Shown here piece by piece: positions 28,656 to 36,745 of a DNA stretch of 64,000 bases (its first letter is position 1; each line of letters starts with the position of its first letter). Made by a program: the position numbers and the translations under genes. The notes under the pieces are model-generated. The model had not been told where the DNA came from, ran no database searches, and worked only from the letters and a program-made list of their open reading frames with translations. This stretch comes from Halorubrum sp. 2020YC2 (GTDB lineage Archaea; Halobacteriota; Halobacteria; Halobacteriales; Haloferacaceae), in assembly GCF_018623055.1 (NCBI RefSeq), contig NZ_CP076019.1:1426001-1490000 (forward strand), read 5' to 3'.

Positions 28656-28844
28656 CTAATGAGATTCAGCTTCGTCCGTCTCAACCCGTCCGTGTCGTCT
28701 ATCGATCTCATCGAGCATGTCGAGTGTTTTGCGGATCGATGCCCGAACTGCGTCGCTTCGGTTGACGAATTTTCCCTCGTCACCGACGTGTTCGTCGAGG
28801 TCATCAAGCAGTTCCTGGGGGATCTCGACGCTGACCTTCGGCAT
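28656..28844 (-). CDS. Ribbon-helix-helix DNA-binding protein
   Basis: The start at 28844 (MPKVSVEIPQELLDDLDEHV) places the DNA-contacting beta strand at the N-terminus, as in known ribbon-helix-helix dimers; longer in-frame starts lack such support. Residues about 24-45 (NRSDAVRASIRKTLDMLDEI) form the second helix. Such 60-residue proteins are regulators or antitoxins. No toxin partner is visible next to it. Confidence 0.8.
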   Translation of the reverse strand: MPKVSVEIPQELLDDLDEHVGDEGKFVNRSDAVRASIRKTLDMLDEIDRRHGRVETDEAESH

Positions 28845-29087
28845 ACGCTCATATTCGCAGAGGAATATCTTCATAGTGTCGCATAGCACACCAGACTAGC
28901 CTACTGATTCCGATACGGCTTGCCCTGCTGTGAACGGCGTGGTATCTCTGAACTGGTGGATTACGAGAGCCACCAATAGATCTGCGCACTCGGTCGATTT
29001 CTGTGGAATGGCCTTCAGAGAGAATTCAAGCGAAAAGTGGAACACACATTTTTAATCGCTACCACATACGATACTCAGGTACATCTT

Positions 29088-29417
29088 ATGCCTGAAAGCG
29101 AAACTGAGGACCTCGATTACTATCCTTCAGGGTGGAGCGAGGAGATTCACGATGAATACTACATCGAGTGGATTCTCGATGACGATCAGACAATTTTCGT
29201 CCGCCTTGACGGGACGATGGGCGACGGGCAGTATTCCGTAACTCCAATCACCGGGGTGAACGCAGATGGTGAGGAATTCGTCACAAAACCAATGTCCGGG
29301 CTGTCACGGACCGACGCGTTCGACGTCGCAGCGACACTCATCTATGCCATGAACGGGGTTGCGGGGCGGCTCAATGGCGAAACTGAATTTACAGGAGACA
29401 TCAGCGACGAATCCTAA
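29088..29417 (+). CDS. Conserved hypothetical protein, copy 1
   Basis: The 109-residue protein starts MPESETEDLDYYPSGWSEE; this matches the start of its paralogue at 45310-45633. Beta-rich middle (EYYIEWILDDDQTIFVRLDG, YSVTPITGVN) and a C-terminal helix (AFDVAATLIYAMNGVAGRL). The stop lies 47 bases from the stop codon of a queC remnant on the other strand, and the same gene-queC arrangement recurs at 45 kb. Function unknown. Confidence 0.72.
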   Translation: MPESETEDLDYYPSGWSEEIHDEYYIEWILDDDQTIFVRLDGTMGDGQYSVTPITGVNADGEEFVTKPMSGLSRTDAFDVAATLIYAMNGVAGRLNGETEFTGDISDES

Positions 29418-29464
29418 CCTCGACAGATCGAATTACTCTCTCCCACGTCGTTTGGACAGACATG

Positions 29465-29560
29465 TCACGAAAACTCCGGTCGCTCAGCATACGTGATTAG
29501 GTCGCGTGACTCGGTATGGCGGAACGTCTCAACTCGGAACGCATACGCATCACCCGTACG
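29465..29560 (-). pseudogene. queC: queC 3'-end remnant a
   Basis: On the minus strand the last about 30 codons of queC are in frame to a TGA at 29465-29467 (AFRVETFRH, then TYAERPEFS). QueC is the 7-cyano-7-deazaguanine synthase of archaeosine/queuosine synthesis; only its C-terminal tail is here. It is one of eight such remnants. Confidence 0.8.
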
Positions 29561-29605
29561 TATGCCTACAGCGGCCTCATGAACTTTGATCAGAAGCGAC
29601 GATGG

Positions 29606-29677
29606 TCACCGGTAGGTTTCGACGCTGACACCGGGAATAGTGGCAAAGTGGCTGTCGCCAGCAAGGACAGACTCGTC
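29606..29677 (-). pseudogene. PIN-domain (VapC-like) toxin, C-terminal remnant
   Basis: On the minus strand the last 23 codons read DESVLAGDSHFATIPGVSV then ETYR and a stop, the usual ending of VapC toxins (x-D-x-HF-x-x-x-P-G-x-x-V-x-x-Y). The rest of the toxin is missing; upstream sequence is the tail of the duplicated module. It lies between that module and queC remnant a. Confidence 0.5.
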
Positions 29678-29786
29678 GCTCTTTGAACTGATCTACTCGC
29701 CTTTACGATCTTTTCCTTGTCGTATAGGTAGCGCTCCAAGGATCTCACGAGTATTGATCGGGACGGTTTCGAGGTCTCACCGGGAG

Positions 29787-30245
29787 TTATGATTCATCGT
29801 TCGCGTATTGGTAGGTGGGACGGACATCCTTGAGAAGTTCCTCGACGATTTCCCAGAGAATCAGAGAGGGAGTTTCGTGTTCGAATGTGATCCCCCATCG
29901 GTCCTCAGTTGTGGTGGTTGAGTACTGAAAATGCGCCTGCCCGAGATCGGGATGGTCCTCGTCTTGGTGCCAGCCGGCGTGAAAGCCCGTGTTCGAGTCA
30001 GTATAGTTGACACGGAACCAATCGTCTGGGTCCTGTCGATACCACTTGACAGTCAGTTCCGGCGACTTAAGGCCTGTCGGGGGATCAAGACGAGCCGGAT
30101 CGAAAATTGCTCGCAGCTGCGTGGCCTCGATATCATCCGGAACGAACTCGACCGTCGAAACCTGTGGCACACGATCGAGGACATCCCGTTTTAGCTGAGC
30201 ATAGAGGTTCGCGTTCGGATCACCACCGGGATGCGGGACAGACAT
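29787..30245 (-). CDS. Module partner protein (TumE-like?), copy 1
   Basis: This is a 152-residue protein, intact here. The core has a pattern shared by all four partners in the window: a VKWYRQDPDDWFRVNY strand, then WHQDEDHPD followed by HFQ. In copies 2 and 3 the same place has W-D-R-H-P...HFH. The His-rich core resembles the TumE toxin family, but that is a suggestion only. It follows the winged-helix gene by 3 bases. I infer a toxin-antitoxin or sensor-effector pair. Confidence 0.65.
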   Translation of the reverse strand: MSVPHPGGDPNANLYAQLKRDVLDRVPQVSTVEFVPDDIEATQLRAIFDPARLDPPTGLKSPELTVKWYRQDPDDWFRVNYTDSNTGFHAGWHQDEDHPDLGQAHFQYSTTTTEDRWGITFEHETPSLILWEIVEELLKDVRPTYQYANDES

Positions 30246-30248
30246 CCG

Positions 30249-30788
30249 TTAGCTGTTGGCCTCGGCAGGCTCGGTCGTCGGAGCGAGGAAGTCCCATTCG
30301 CGGATAGCGAAGCCGACGATCCGGATACGTCGCTGAAGGTGCTCCCACTCACGGGCGACCTCACGGTGATGGTCTTCCTCGTCAGCGTCAAGGGACTCGT
30401 CAGCGAGCGTTCCGCGAAGCTGGTTCGGTGACTCAACGCCGAATTCGTCCTCCCAGTCACGGATCTGCGTCTTCATCTCGGCGAGACGGTCGGTGAGTTC
30501 TTCGACAGTGTGCCCGCTGTCTCGAAGCCGCATCGCCTCCTGTATCGCTTGGCGGCGATAATCAGGGTAGTACGTCGTGTGGGTACCGCTTTCGTCACGA
30601 TGGAGGATGCCATCGTCGACGAGGCGTTCAAGCACGCGTTTGGTTGGCTCGTGTGACCAGTCCGCTTCGGAAGCGACCCAGTTGGCCGTCCGCGGCTCCG
30701 ACAACTGTCTGGCGGTCATCCGCACACGATCTTCACCCGTCGTTTGGCGTTCCATCAGACCCTTCGAATTCGATTCGTCTCCGGTCAT
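30249..30788 (-). CDS. Winged-helix regulator (DUF7342-like), module copy 1
   Basis: The 179-residue protein has a winged helix at about residues 25-85 (ANWVASEADWSHEPTKRVLE, then RLVDDGILHRDE). A coiled helical tail follows (TDRLAEMKTQIRDWEDEFG), as in the haloarchaeal DUF7342 proteins. A TATA-like CTTAATATA lies about 24 bases before the ATG, so the message is probably leaderless. The palindromic AT-rich gap upstream also separates it from the divergent gene at 30940. It is likely to repress its own operon. Nearly identical to 60251-60790. Confidence 0.78.
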   Translation of the reverse strand: MTGDESNSKGLMERQTTGEDRVRMTARQLSEPRTANWVASEADWSHEPTKRVLERLVDDGILHRDESGTHTTYYPDYRRQAIQEAMRLRDSGHTVEELTDRLAEMKTQIRDWEDEFGVESPNQLRGTLADESLDADEEDHHREVAREWEHLQRRIRIVGFAIREWDFLAPTTEPAEANS

Positions 30789-30807
30789 ACTACACCGTTC
30801 GGACTGT

Positions 30808-30820
30808 ATCTTAATATAGG
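30808..30820 (-). promoter_or_regulatory. TATA-like box for module copy 1
   Basis: ATCTTAATATAGG lies about 24 bases before ATG 30788, read on the minus strand. The same sequence is conserved in the inverted copy near 60220. Confidence 0.45.
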
Positions 30821-30939
30821 TTGAGACTATTCGTTCTATATCGAATCAGCTCGTGGGTTGCGAGAACTCCACGACGACGACATCCCGACGCTGCCACTGA
30901 GTAGGAACTTTGAGGGGGAGAAGCGGAGAGTGGAGAGTC

Positions 30940-31224
30940 ATGAGTCCGACCGTCCAAGAACTTCAAAACGCGATTCGAGTGGCGACGGGCCGCTTCGAAC
31001 GGGAAATCAAGGCGTCGTTCACGAAGGAGGAGCTACAAGCTATTTGTGAGGCACTCGGAGTCGATGGCAGCGAGGCGGGGCAATCTTCAACACCGCAGAT
31101 GCGCCGACTCATCCGGGCGCACGTCGGCATCGCAGAGTCGCCCGAGGCGGCCGACGACTCCACCTTCCGGAAGGCCGATCTCCAAGCGATCGCTGACGGA
31201 GTCGGGGCGTCGTTCGAGTCGTAG
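30940..31224 (+). CDS. Hypothetical 94-residue protein, copy 1
   Basis: The ATG at 30940 follows a GGAGAG ribosome-binding sequence; upstream TTG at 30910 is less likely. The protein has two similar halves: SFTKEELQAICEALGVDG and STFRKADLQAIADGVGASF, each a helix-turn-helix of SAP/HeH type, suggesting DNA or RNA contact. Residues identical to the inverted copy at 59815-60099. Divergent from the module regulator. Confidence 0.65.
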   Translation: MSPTVQELQNAIRVATGRFEREIKASFTKEELQAICEALGVDGSEAGQSSTPQMRRLIRAHVGIAESPEAADDSTFRKADLQAIADGVGASFES

Positions 31225-31443
31225 TCATCGATCGCCCGATCAAGCTGGCTACTGTAGTTCCCGACCCGACTCCTCGAATGAGGTTGCCTTTTCTTGACCG
31301 ACCCGCGCCCTGTATCTTGTACCGTTACCAGAACATTTCCCTAAATTGGTAGAAATATCAACGGCCAATTCGCACTCTTCAGCGACGAGCAGTTCGGACA
31401 ATGATCTGTCTGAAGAATACTGAGGTATCCCGAACGCGGCAGT

Positions 31444-31599
31444 CTACTCTGAAATCTGAAAGCGCTCTATCTCATCTGATCCACAGTTGGGACACTCATC
31501 TACGCCCGACGCAAGATTCTCACCGCACTGGCGGCACTCCACGACTACCTCTGTTTCGTCACCAGGCAGTAGCCGAGTAAGTACTGTGCGGACACTCAT
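31444..31599 (-). CDS. Small zinc-ribbon protein
   Basis: The 51-residue protein starts MSVRTVLTRLLPGDETEVV and has two CxxC pairs, CRQCG and CPNCG, 14 residues apart, making a rubredoxin-like zinc ribbon. It is acidic, as usual in haloarchaea. Such proteins may bind nucleic acid or proteins; the role is unknown. The 210 bases before it (31230-31440) hold no gene. Confidence 0.65.
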   Translation of the reverse strand: MSVRTVLTRLLPGDETEVVVECRQCGENLASGVDECPNCGSDEIERFQISE

Positions 31600-31759
31600 A
31601 GGTTCCAACGTTTTGGTGGCTGTGAGTTAATACTACTGGTGATCTGTGTTCTCCGGAAATTCTGTGCGTTCGACCCGCAAAGCCGCCAAAGGCTTAGGTT
31701 CTCTCCCGAATGAAATTCATTTGGAAGGAACACTGTCACACGCTCCTTCCCCCCTTTCC

Positions 31760-31912
31760 ATGAACGCTGACGAATCCTCGGTCGGTCGGTGCCCGGAATG
31801 TGGTGCGGAGATCTCGGAAGCGTGGATTCTTGTTGAGTACGAGAAAAACGACGGCACCGAGGGCGTGTGGACCGAGTGTCCGACATGTGAGGACGTTGTA
31901 GCCCCGGAGTAG
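31760..31912 (+). CDS. Small zinc-ribbon protein (two CxxC)
   Basis: I chose ATG 31760 (MNADESSVG) because the first zinc pair follows directly; the open frame extends upstream without similarity. Two pairs, CPECG and CPTCE, are 26 residues apart with a strand pair between (AWILVEYEKNDG, GVWTEC). This is a compact zinc ribbon like haloarchaeal DUF7837-type proteins. It precedes the TRAM protein gene by 55 bases. Confidence 0.65.
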   Translation: MNADESSVGRCPECGAEISEAWILVEYEKNDGTEGVWTECPTCEDVVAPE

Positions 31913-31967
31913 TCGCAGACAGCAGAATAAAGTGCTCTTCATCGCGTCTACAGTGTAAGGTATTCAA

Positions 31968-32381
31968 ATGGAGATTTCAGAGGAACTTCAGTGTCTGTTC
32001 TCGGGCAAGGTCGAAGAGCATGATGGGTCATATGTGGTTGAGCTACCGGAGCAAGAGCTCCGTCTTGGGGGGCTACAGGTAGACGAGACGTACCGTGTGG
32101 CTGTTCTCCCGGCACCTGCGACCAACGAGGCAAACAACACTGATGCTACTCCGGAGCCCGAGCAAGCGCCACAGACGCCTCCTGTTGAGGAGGGCGAACA
32201 ACGTACCGTCGAAATCGAAGACATTGGCGACCAAGGCGATGGTATCACCCGTGTTGAGCGCGGGTTCGTCGTTATTGTTCCCGACACTAAACAGACCGAG
32301 CGTGTTACTATCGAGATTACCGATGTACGCGAGAATGTTGCCTTCGCGGAAGTTGTTGAGCGCGTCAGTTACTACGAGTAG
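31968..32381 (+). CDS. TRAM-domain RNA-binding protein
   Basis: The 137-residue protein ends in a TRAM domain: VEIEDIGDQGDGITRVERGF, VVIVPDTKQTERVTIEI and DVRENVAFAEVVERV are diagnostic. An N-terminal beta segment (about residues 1-45) and an acidic linker (EPEQAPQTPPVEEGE) precede it. Haloarchaea have several such proteins, which act like cold-shock RNA chaperones. The gene is intact and stands alone. Confidence 0.88.
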   Translation: MEISEELQCLFSGKVEEHDGSYVVELPEQELRLGGLQVDETYRVAVLPAPATNEANNTDATPEPEQAPQTPPVEEGEQRTVEIEDIGDQGDGITRVERGFVVIVPDTKQTERVTIEITDVRENVAFAEVVERVSYYE

Positions 32382-32389
32382 TCTGAAGC

Positions 32390-32530
32390 GCCTTTGTTGA
32401 ACTCCTATTCTTCAGACATATTATCATCTTAAACAGCTGTTGGGTGAAGGGTGCGAACTGATCGCTGTTGTTGCCGCCAGTTTCAGATGGCGTCTTGTAT
32501 TGGTAACGCGGAGCGCCAGAAGATATTCAC
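32390..32530 (+). mobile_element. Possible insertion-sequence end
   Basis: No gene. TTTGTTGAACTCCTATTCTT followed by CAGACATATTATCATCTTAAACAG closely resembles 58695-58740. The two copies probably are ends of related, now lost insertion sequences. Confidence 0.35.
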
Positions 32531-32554
32531 CGACTGAGAGGAGGACATACGGCG

Positions 32555-33313
32555 ATGAATATTCCGCCCTCCATTGAGGAATCGAATCGCTTGACCGTCC
32601 GCGGTCTGATTCGGGTCGCCATGGCGTTGGCCCTCATCGGTCTCATCTTCTCGTACCCAGGAGCCATTTCATCGCCGTACAGCGATACGGGACTTGCCGG
32701 ATACTACGATAATCAGATAGTCGAACGAGCTAACGATATTGAATCGATTGAACACTCTGCGGTTACGGACGAAACGAGCGTTTACCAATATAATGAACTG
32801 TCTCCCGTTGCCAAGGAGGTGTTCGACAAGACACGGTCTGCTGCGGGCGACTCATTTACGATAGTTCTCTGCCATGAGTGGACACTTATGTGCGATGAGT
32901 ACTACGAGTCCGATGTCCCCGACGAATTTCAGTACGGTGCCGTGGGGCACAATGTCGATGAAAGCGAGTTATATACCGTGGTCGAAGACGAGGGAGAAGC
33001 ATATGTTCTTCAAACGGGGGCTCTGGGGCACGCAGACGGGTGGAATCTGGCAGGCCTCCCGCTGGTGATCAGTAGTTCCTTACTGGTGTTATTGGTCTCG
33101 GGAGTCCTCGTACACAATACGATTAGACCCCCGGAGCAGAGCGGTAACGGCTTCGCTGCTTGGGATATCGGTGCCGCCTTTCTGATCGGAACCTTCGCTC
33201 TCGCCGTTCCCTATCTCCATATGTGGGACATCCTCTCCGTGTACTGGTCCCGTCGGTTGATAACAGGGGGCGTCGCTCTCGGTGTTCTGGTGTACTATTA
33301 CAGACTCAGGTAG
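32555..33313 (+). CDS. Membrane protein, hypothetical
   Basis: The 252-residue protein has a membrane helix near residues 20-37 (VAMALALIGLIFSYPGAIS), an extracytoplasmic domain of about 125 residues with two nearby Cys (CHEWTLMCDEYY) that may form a disulfide, then three more helices (PLVISSSLLVLLVSGVLV; AAFLIGTFALAVPYL; ITGGVALGVLVYYYRL). Intact. I cannot name the family; the layout suggests a sensor or transporter accessory. Confidence 0.65.
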   Translation: MNIPPSIEESNRLTVRGLIRVAMALALIGLIFSYPGAISSPYSDTGLAGYYDNQIVERANDIESIEHSAVTDETSVYQYNELSPVAKEVFDKTRSAAGDSFTIVLCHEWTLMCDEYYESDVPDEFQYGAVGHNVDESELYTVVEDEGEAYVLQTGALGHADGWNLAGLPLVISSSLLVLLVSGVLVHNTIRPPEQSGNGFAAWDIGAAFLIGTFALAVPYLHMWDILSVYWSRRLITGGVALGVLVYYYRLR

Positions 33314-33435
33314 TCGATAGCTCGCTATTTTTCCGTCACGGGGCACCGTCCACCTTACTAGATCAATCAGCGTAATACTGACACACAGTGCCCGATCAGA
33401 ACATAGGGTGCTGTCAAATCGAATCGTCTAGGATG

Positions 33436-34176
33436 TCAATCTGTGAGTGTCACCTCCGCTGCGTATTGCATATTCGGGGTTTGAGGGTCGCGGTGTTGGA
33501 CGATCACGACATACAATGCCTCCCTACAGATGTTCCGAATTGTCGTCTGCACGTCTTCATTTACGTCTTTGCGGACGTGCTCGTCGACGAATTGCGTCGC
33601 TGCCTGTTCTGCCTGAAAATAGAAGCCTTCCTCTTCATATGCGGTCCACGCAGTGCGTCCGGTCCACTCGGCAAGCCCCTGGTAAAGCCGTTCCCTGACG
33701 ACGCGGTCAGCTGCGGTTTCCCACGCCGTGATGAGGTCGTCCGCAACATCCGGAGCGTACCGAACCAGGGTAGTGAAGGGTTTTACAGGTCGCCCGACCG
33801 TTTCATGGCTGTCGATCACGTCAAGTGCTCCATTAGCGATCCGTTCAGCAACATCGTCCCCTGCCAGTTCCAAGACTTCTGTCTCAAGGGTTTCACCGTA
33901 ATCTGTGACTGTGAGCCGAGCTTCGTCACTAGGTTCAGACCACGTTCGAACCGCAATCCACTCCTCACCAGCTCTGATGAGGTGATGAGCTACGTTCCGA
34001 TCTGAATCATAATCTCGGTTGTGAGCACTAACCGAGATATTACAATCCATTATCGGGTCATCGTGTCTGAGCGCCTCTTTGGCTTTGGCTTCAATTGTTT
34101 CGAAGCGGCCGCTATATTCATCGCTCTGGTCACTACCGCCGTCGGTTGGTGTATGTTGTCGCGTCATTGGTAGCAC
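33436..34176 (-). CDS. Hypothetical acidic protein
   Basis: The 246-residue soluble protein has an N-terminal Ser/Asp-rich tail, a central alpha/beta part (NVAHHLIRAGEEWIAVRTW, RLTVTDYGETLETEVL) and a helical C-terminus (YFQAEQAATQFVDEHVRKD). A later start at 34167 is possible. No motif recognised. Convergent with the membrane protein at 32555. The gap at 34180-34450 shows nothing I can name. Confidence 0.6.
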   Translation of the reverse strand: MLPMTRQHTPTDGGSDQSDEYSGRFETIEAKAKEALRHDDPIMDCNISVSAHNRDYDSDRNVAHHLIRAGEEWIAVRTWSEPSDEARLTVTDYGETLETEVLELAGDDVAERIANGALDVIDSHETVGRPVKPFTTLVRYAPDVADDLITAWETAADRVVRERLYQGLAEWTGRTAWTAYEEEGFYFQAEQAATQFVDEHVRKDVNEDVQTTIRNICREALYVVIVQHRDPQTPNMQYAAEVTLTD

Positions 34177-34456
34177 GTGCTAACCGCTGTCCGCACCGCA
34201 AACACGCGACGTCCGATGACGCGCAGTTGCGACCCACTCGTCGGGGCTACATTGTGGCGAGCAGTTATGAGATGTGTCTCGTGCATTTCAAAAAAGAAGC
34301 CGGTGGCTCTCATATAGTTCCCAAGGACTATCGGGCAACTCACTCGCGGGTCGATTTCTACAGGTTGTAGCGGTGTCATGCGTACTAGCTACAACGGGGT
34401 AGTGTGGTGTTTGTACCGAGAACATCGTAATCTGATTCCGATTACGAAAAGCGGGA

Positions 34457-34468
34457 TATTTTATATAG
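34457..34468 (+). promoter_or_regulatory. TATA-like box
   Basis: TATTTTATATAG lies about 25 bases before the ATG at 34493, a good archaeal promoter spacing for a leaderless transcript. Confidence 0.5.
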
Positions 34469-34492
34469 ATCTGTTTGTGTACTCTAATTCGG

Positions 34493-35086
34493 ATGAGGAC
34501 TTCACCAGATCGTGACCGGGGCATTCTGACACGAGACGACCGCGACTACCTGACCGGCCGAAAAAATCTGACAGACGGCAGTGAACGGAACACCCGACAA
34601 CGGATCCGAGACCGTACTCGAAACGCGCTGTACGATTTAGAATATCTCACGACGGAGCTTGAAGACCGGGATGTGACACAGCTTGTGGTTGACAATGGTG
34701 AGCAGGACAAAGCAATCTTCGACGCTACAGAAGACCTGATAGCGTTCGCGTTTCGACTCTGTCAACGACTTCCCGACTCAACAGACCACTCGACGGATGA
34801 GTTATTTCGAACGCTGATGTATGATGGCATCGAAAAAGCGCTTGCTGAGGACCACCAGATTCTTGATTTTGATCTTGATCTCAAATATGGAGACCCACGT
34901 ATTGCAGAGGCAGAGATCCTAGAGGGCCTACACAAAGGCAAACCACTGTCGCTGTCACAGCTCCGCGAAGCGGTCAACAATGGGTATCTTGATGATTCCT
35001 ATATTTTCAGACCGCTTGACGGCAATGGGTTTCCGAAAAACGTTGATCCCAAGGAGGAACTATCCCACGACGATTACAGATGGTGA
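34493..35086 (+). CDS. Conserved haloarchaeal hypothetical protein
   Basis: The ATG at 34493 fits the upstream TATA box and gives 197 residues beginning MRTSPDRDRGILTRDDRDYL. The N-terminal 60 residues (RNTRQRIRDRTRNALYDLEYL) look helical and DNA-binding in composition. This layout is shared by a common haloarchaeal accessory-gene family of unknown role. Its stop lies 9 bases from the stop codon of a queC remnant, convergent. Confidence 0.65.
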   Translation: MRTSPDRDRGILTRDDRDYLTGRKNLTDGSERNTRQRIRDRTRNALYDLEYLTTELEDRDVTQLVVDNGEQDKAIFDATEDLIAFAFRLCQRLPDSTDHSTDELFRTLMYDGIEKALAEDHQILDFDLDLKYGDPRIAEAEILEGLHKGKPLSLSQLREAVNNGYLDDSYIFRPLDGNGFPKNVDPKEELSHDDYRW

Positions 35087-35094
35087 CCGCCAGA

Positions 35095-35222
35095 CTACGA
35101 TAACTCCGGCCGCTCAGCGTACGCAATCGGATCGCGTGACTCCCAGCATTCCGAAACGCCTCAAGCCGGAACACACACACATCACACGTCCCGCACGCCA
35201 GCTCCTCCTCCCAATCTCAATC
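35095..35222 (-). pseudogene. queC: queC 3'-end remnant b
   Basis: Minus-strand tail of queC with the zinc-site residues (ACGTCDVC) and VFRLEAFRNAG, then a one-base insertion and the terminal ERPELS-like end with TAG at 35095-35097. It is on the same strand and downstream of HicA. Confidence 0.75.
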
Positions 35223-35327
35223 GTCTGCTGAAACACGTTATAAAAGGCCGAGCGGCAATAGGATATCTGGGGAAATGGTCCGAGTGTGCGAGAATAAACG
35301 GCCGACGAGTCGGTGTCGAGCGGAGCG

Positions 35328-35579
35328 TCACCGATGCTCGTCGATCCACTCACACCACACGTGGAAGTCGTCGGCTCCACACTGGTCAGCAATCGACTGT
35401 AGTGTCCCGGTCGGGATCGCGTCTTCTGACGCCATAGGAACAGTCACGATCCGGACTTCGTCCGTATCTGGTGATTCATACCGCATTTTCAGGTGACTAC
35501 CGACACGACCGACACGCTTGTACCCGAAGTCGTGGAGGACAGACGCAATCTCGCGCCCAGAGAAGTTCGTCCGGACCAT
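35328..35579 (-). CDS. hicA: HicA-family mRNA interferase toxin
   Basis: The 83-residue protein has the double-stranded RNA-binding-like HicA fold: FSGREIASVLHDFGYKRVGR then VGSHLKMRY, where the conserved catalytic His follows G-S. A long C-terminal tail (DQCGADDFHVW) is a variant of the family. HicA cleaves mRNA when free. The ATG follows the HicB stop without a gap, so expression is coupled; the antitoxin-first order is the less common one for HicAB pairs. Confidence 0.88.
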   Translation of the reverse strand: MVRTNFSGREIASVLHDFGYKRVGRVGSHLKMRYESPDTDEVRIVTVPMASEDAIPTGTLQSIADQCGADDFHVWCEWIDEHR

Positions 35580-35840
35580 TCACCGCATAAATTCGGGAAG
35601 CTCCTTGTCACCGGGCTCCGTCTCTTCGAGGTCCCACTCTTCGATATCCTCATCAGTGACGGGTTCGCCGCCCCCTTCGTGAAGTTCGATCGCCTCCGCA
35701 AGCATCCGGAGCGCTTCCGCTTTCGTCTCGCCGAAGGAGGCGACACCGGTCTCGATATCTCTCGCAGTGATCGAGCCGTCATCCTCATGAATGAACTCGA
35801 CGCCTTCCTTGTTGGATGCGTCGCGTGTCGCACTCGCCAT
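35580..35840 (-). CDS. hicB: HicB-family antitoxin
   Basis: The 86-residue protein has the short partial RNase H-like fold of HicB: GVEFIHEDDGSITARDIE, TGVASFGETKAEALRMLAEA. It lacks a C-terminal DNA-binding domain, as is usual in short HicB proteins. It neutralises HicA. The frame is open upstream into queC remnant c, which has lost its stop codon; the ATG at 35840 is nevertheless the best start because homology to HicB begins there. Confidence 0.86.
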   Translation of the reverse strand: MASATRDASNKEGVEFIHEDDGSITARDIETGVASFGETKAEALRMLAEAIELHEGGGEPVTDEDIEEWDLEETEPGDKELPEFMR

Positions 35841-35943
35841 ACTCTTCCTTCGCGGACCGCTCGAATAAGCGTTCTGTCGGATGCGACCGAGAGGGTGGAC
35901 AGACAGCACCGCTACAAAAGCAGAACGCGGACTGGCCGATGAA

Positions 35944-36090
35944 TGCGAAAATTCCGGCCGCTCAGCAGAGCCAATCGGATCACGTGACACGGTATTCCGG
36001 AACGCCTCTAGGCGGAATACACACGCATCACACGTCCCACACGCCGGCTCCTCATCGCGGTAACAAGACCACGTCATTCGTACGATACAC
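35944..36090 (-). pseudogene. queC: queC 3'-end remnant c
   Basis: Minus-strand tail of queC: MTWSCYRDEEPACGTCDACV, then RLEAFRNTVSRDPIGSAERP. The stop codon is mutated, so the frame runs on towards hicB. All zinc Cys residues are kept. It lies between the HicBA pair and module copy 2. Confidence 0.8.
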
Positions 36091-36175
36091 CAAGCTACGG
36101 TAAAACAGAATTAATTCAGTAGACCACAGATATATATCGCTACGAACCGACGTCTGTACTAACGAGGCGACACGC

Positions 36176-36745
36176 ATGGACGTTACTGACATCCCTGAGG
36201 AAGCGTACGACGGTGCGGAATCGCCGCCGGACCTCACCGAACTCGAGTCACCTGAGACGCTTCTCAAAGACGGACCGATCCGCGAACGGCTCCTCGATGT
36301 CATCACCGGGCTTCGAACTCCCACAAAGGTCTCCGAGATCGCTGACCTCGCTGACTGCGGGACTGAGACTGCCCGAGACTATCTCGCATGGTTCAACGAG
36401 ATGGGCATGGTCCATCGTCACGACGCGCGGCCCGTCCGGTACGAGCGCAACGACGCGTACTTTCAGTGGCGACGCATCGATCGTATCCGCGACGAATACT
36501 CCGAGCAGGAAATCGTTGACCTCCTTACAGACACACTCGACAAAATCGAAGCGTACAGAGCGCAATTCGACGCAGACGATCCGAACGACGTCTCTCTCGT
36601 CGACGCCAGTCAAGACATAGCAACTGAAGACGCGTGGGAGGCGCTCTCTGAGTGGAAGACACTCGAACAGCGAGCAGCGCTCCTCGACGCGGCGCGACGT
36701 GACCACCCGGCCTCCGGTAGCACTCCCAGTCACATCGATGCCTGA
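36176..36745 (+). CDS. Winged-helix regulator (DUF7342-like), module copy 2
   Basis: The 189-residue protein has a winged helix at about residues 35-95 (LDVITGLRTPTKVSEIADLA, CGTETARDYLAWFNEMGMVH) and a helical tail (YSEQEIVDLLTDTLDKIEAY). AT-rich GATATATATC lies about 40 bases upstream. It overlaps its partner by 8 bases. Sequence is well diverged from copies 1 and 3, so the modules are not recent duplicates. Confidence 0.78.
   Translation: MDVTDIPEEAYDGAESPPDLTELESPETLLKDGPIRERLLDVITGLRTPTKVSEIADLADCGTETARDYLAWFNEMGMVHRHDARPVRYERNDAYFQWRRIDRIRDEYSEQEIVDLLTDTLDKIEAYRAQFDADDPNDVSLVDASQDIATEDAWEALSEWKTLEQRAALLDAARRDHPASGSTPSHIDA

Larger units (their letters stand above)
29696..31297. repeat. 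Inverted repeat, left arm (1.6 kb)
   Basis: This stretch is nearly identical to 59752-61355 in reverse complement. It contains the module partner gene, the winged-helix gene, the divergent 94-residue gene and flanking non-coding DNA. The match fades at both ends: into a VapC remnant at the left, and near GACTCCTC at 31275 on the right. Confidence 0.8.
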
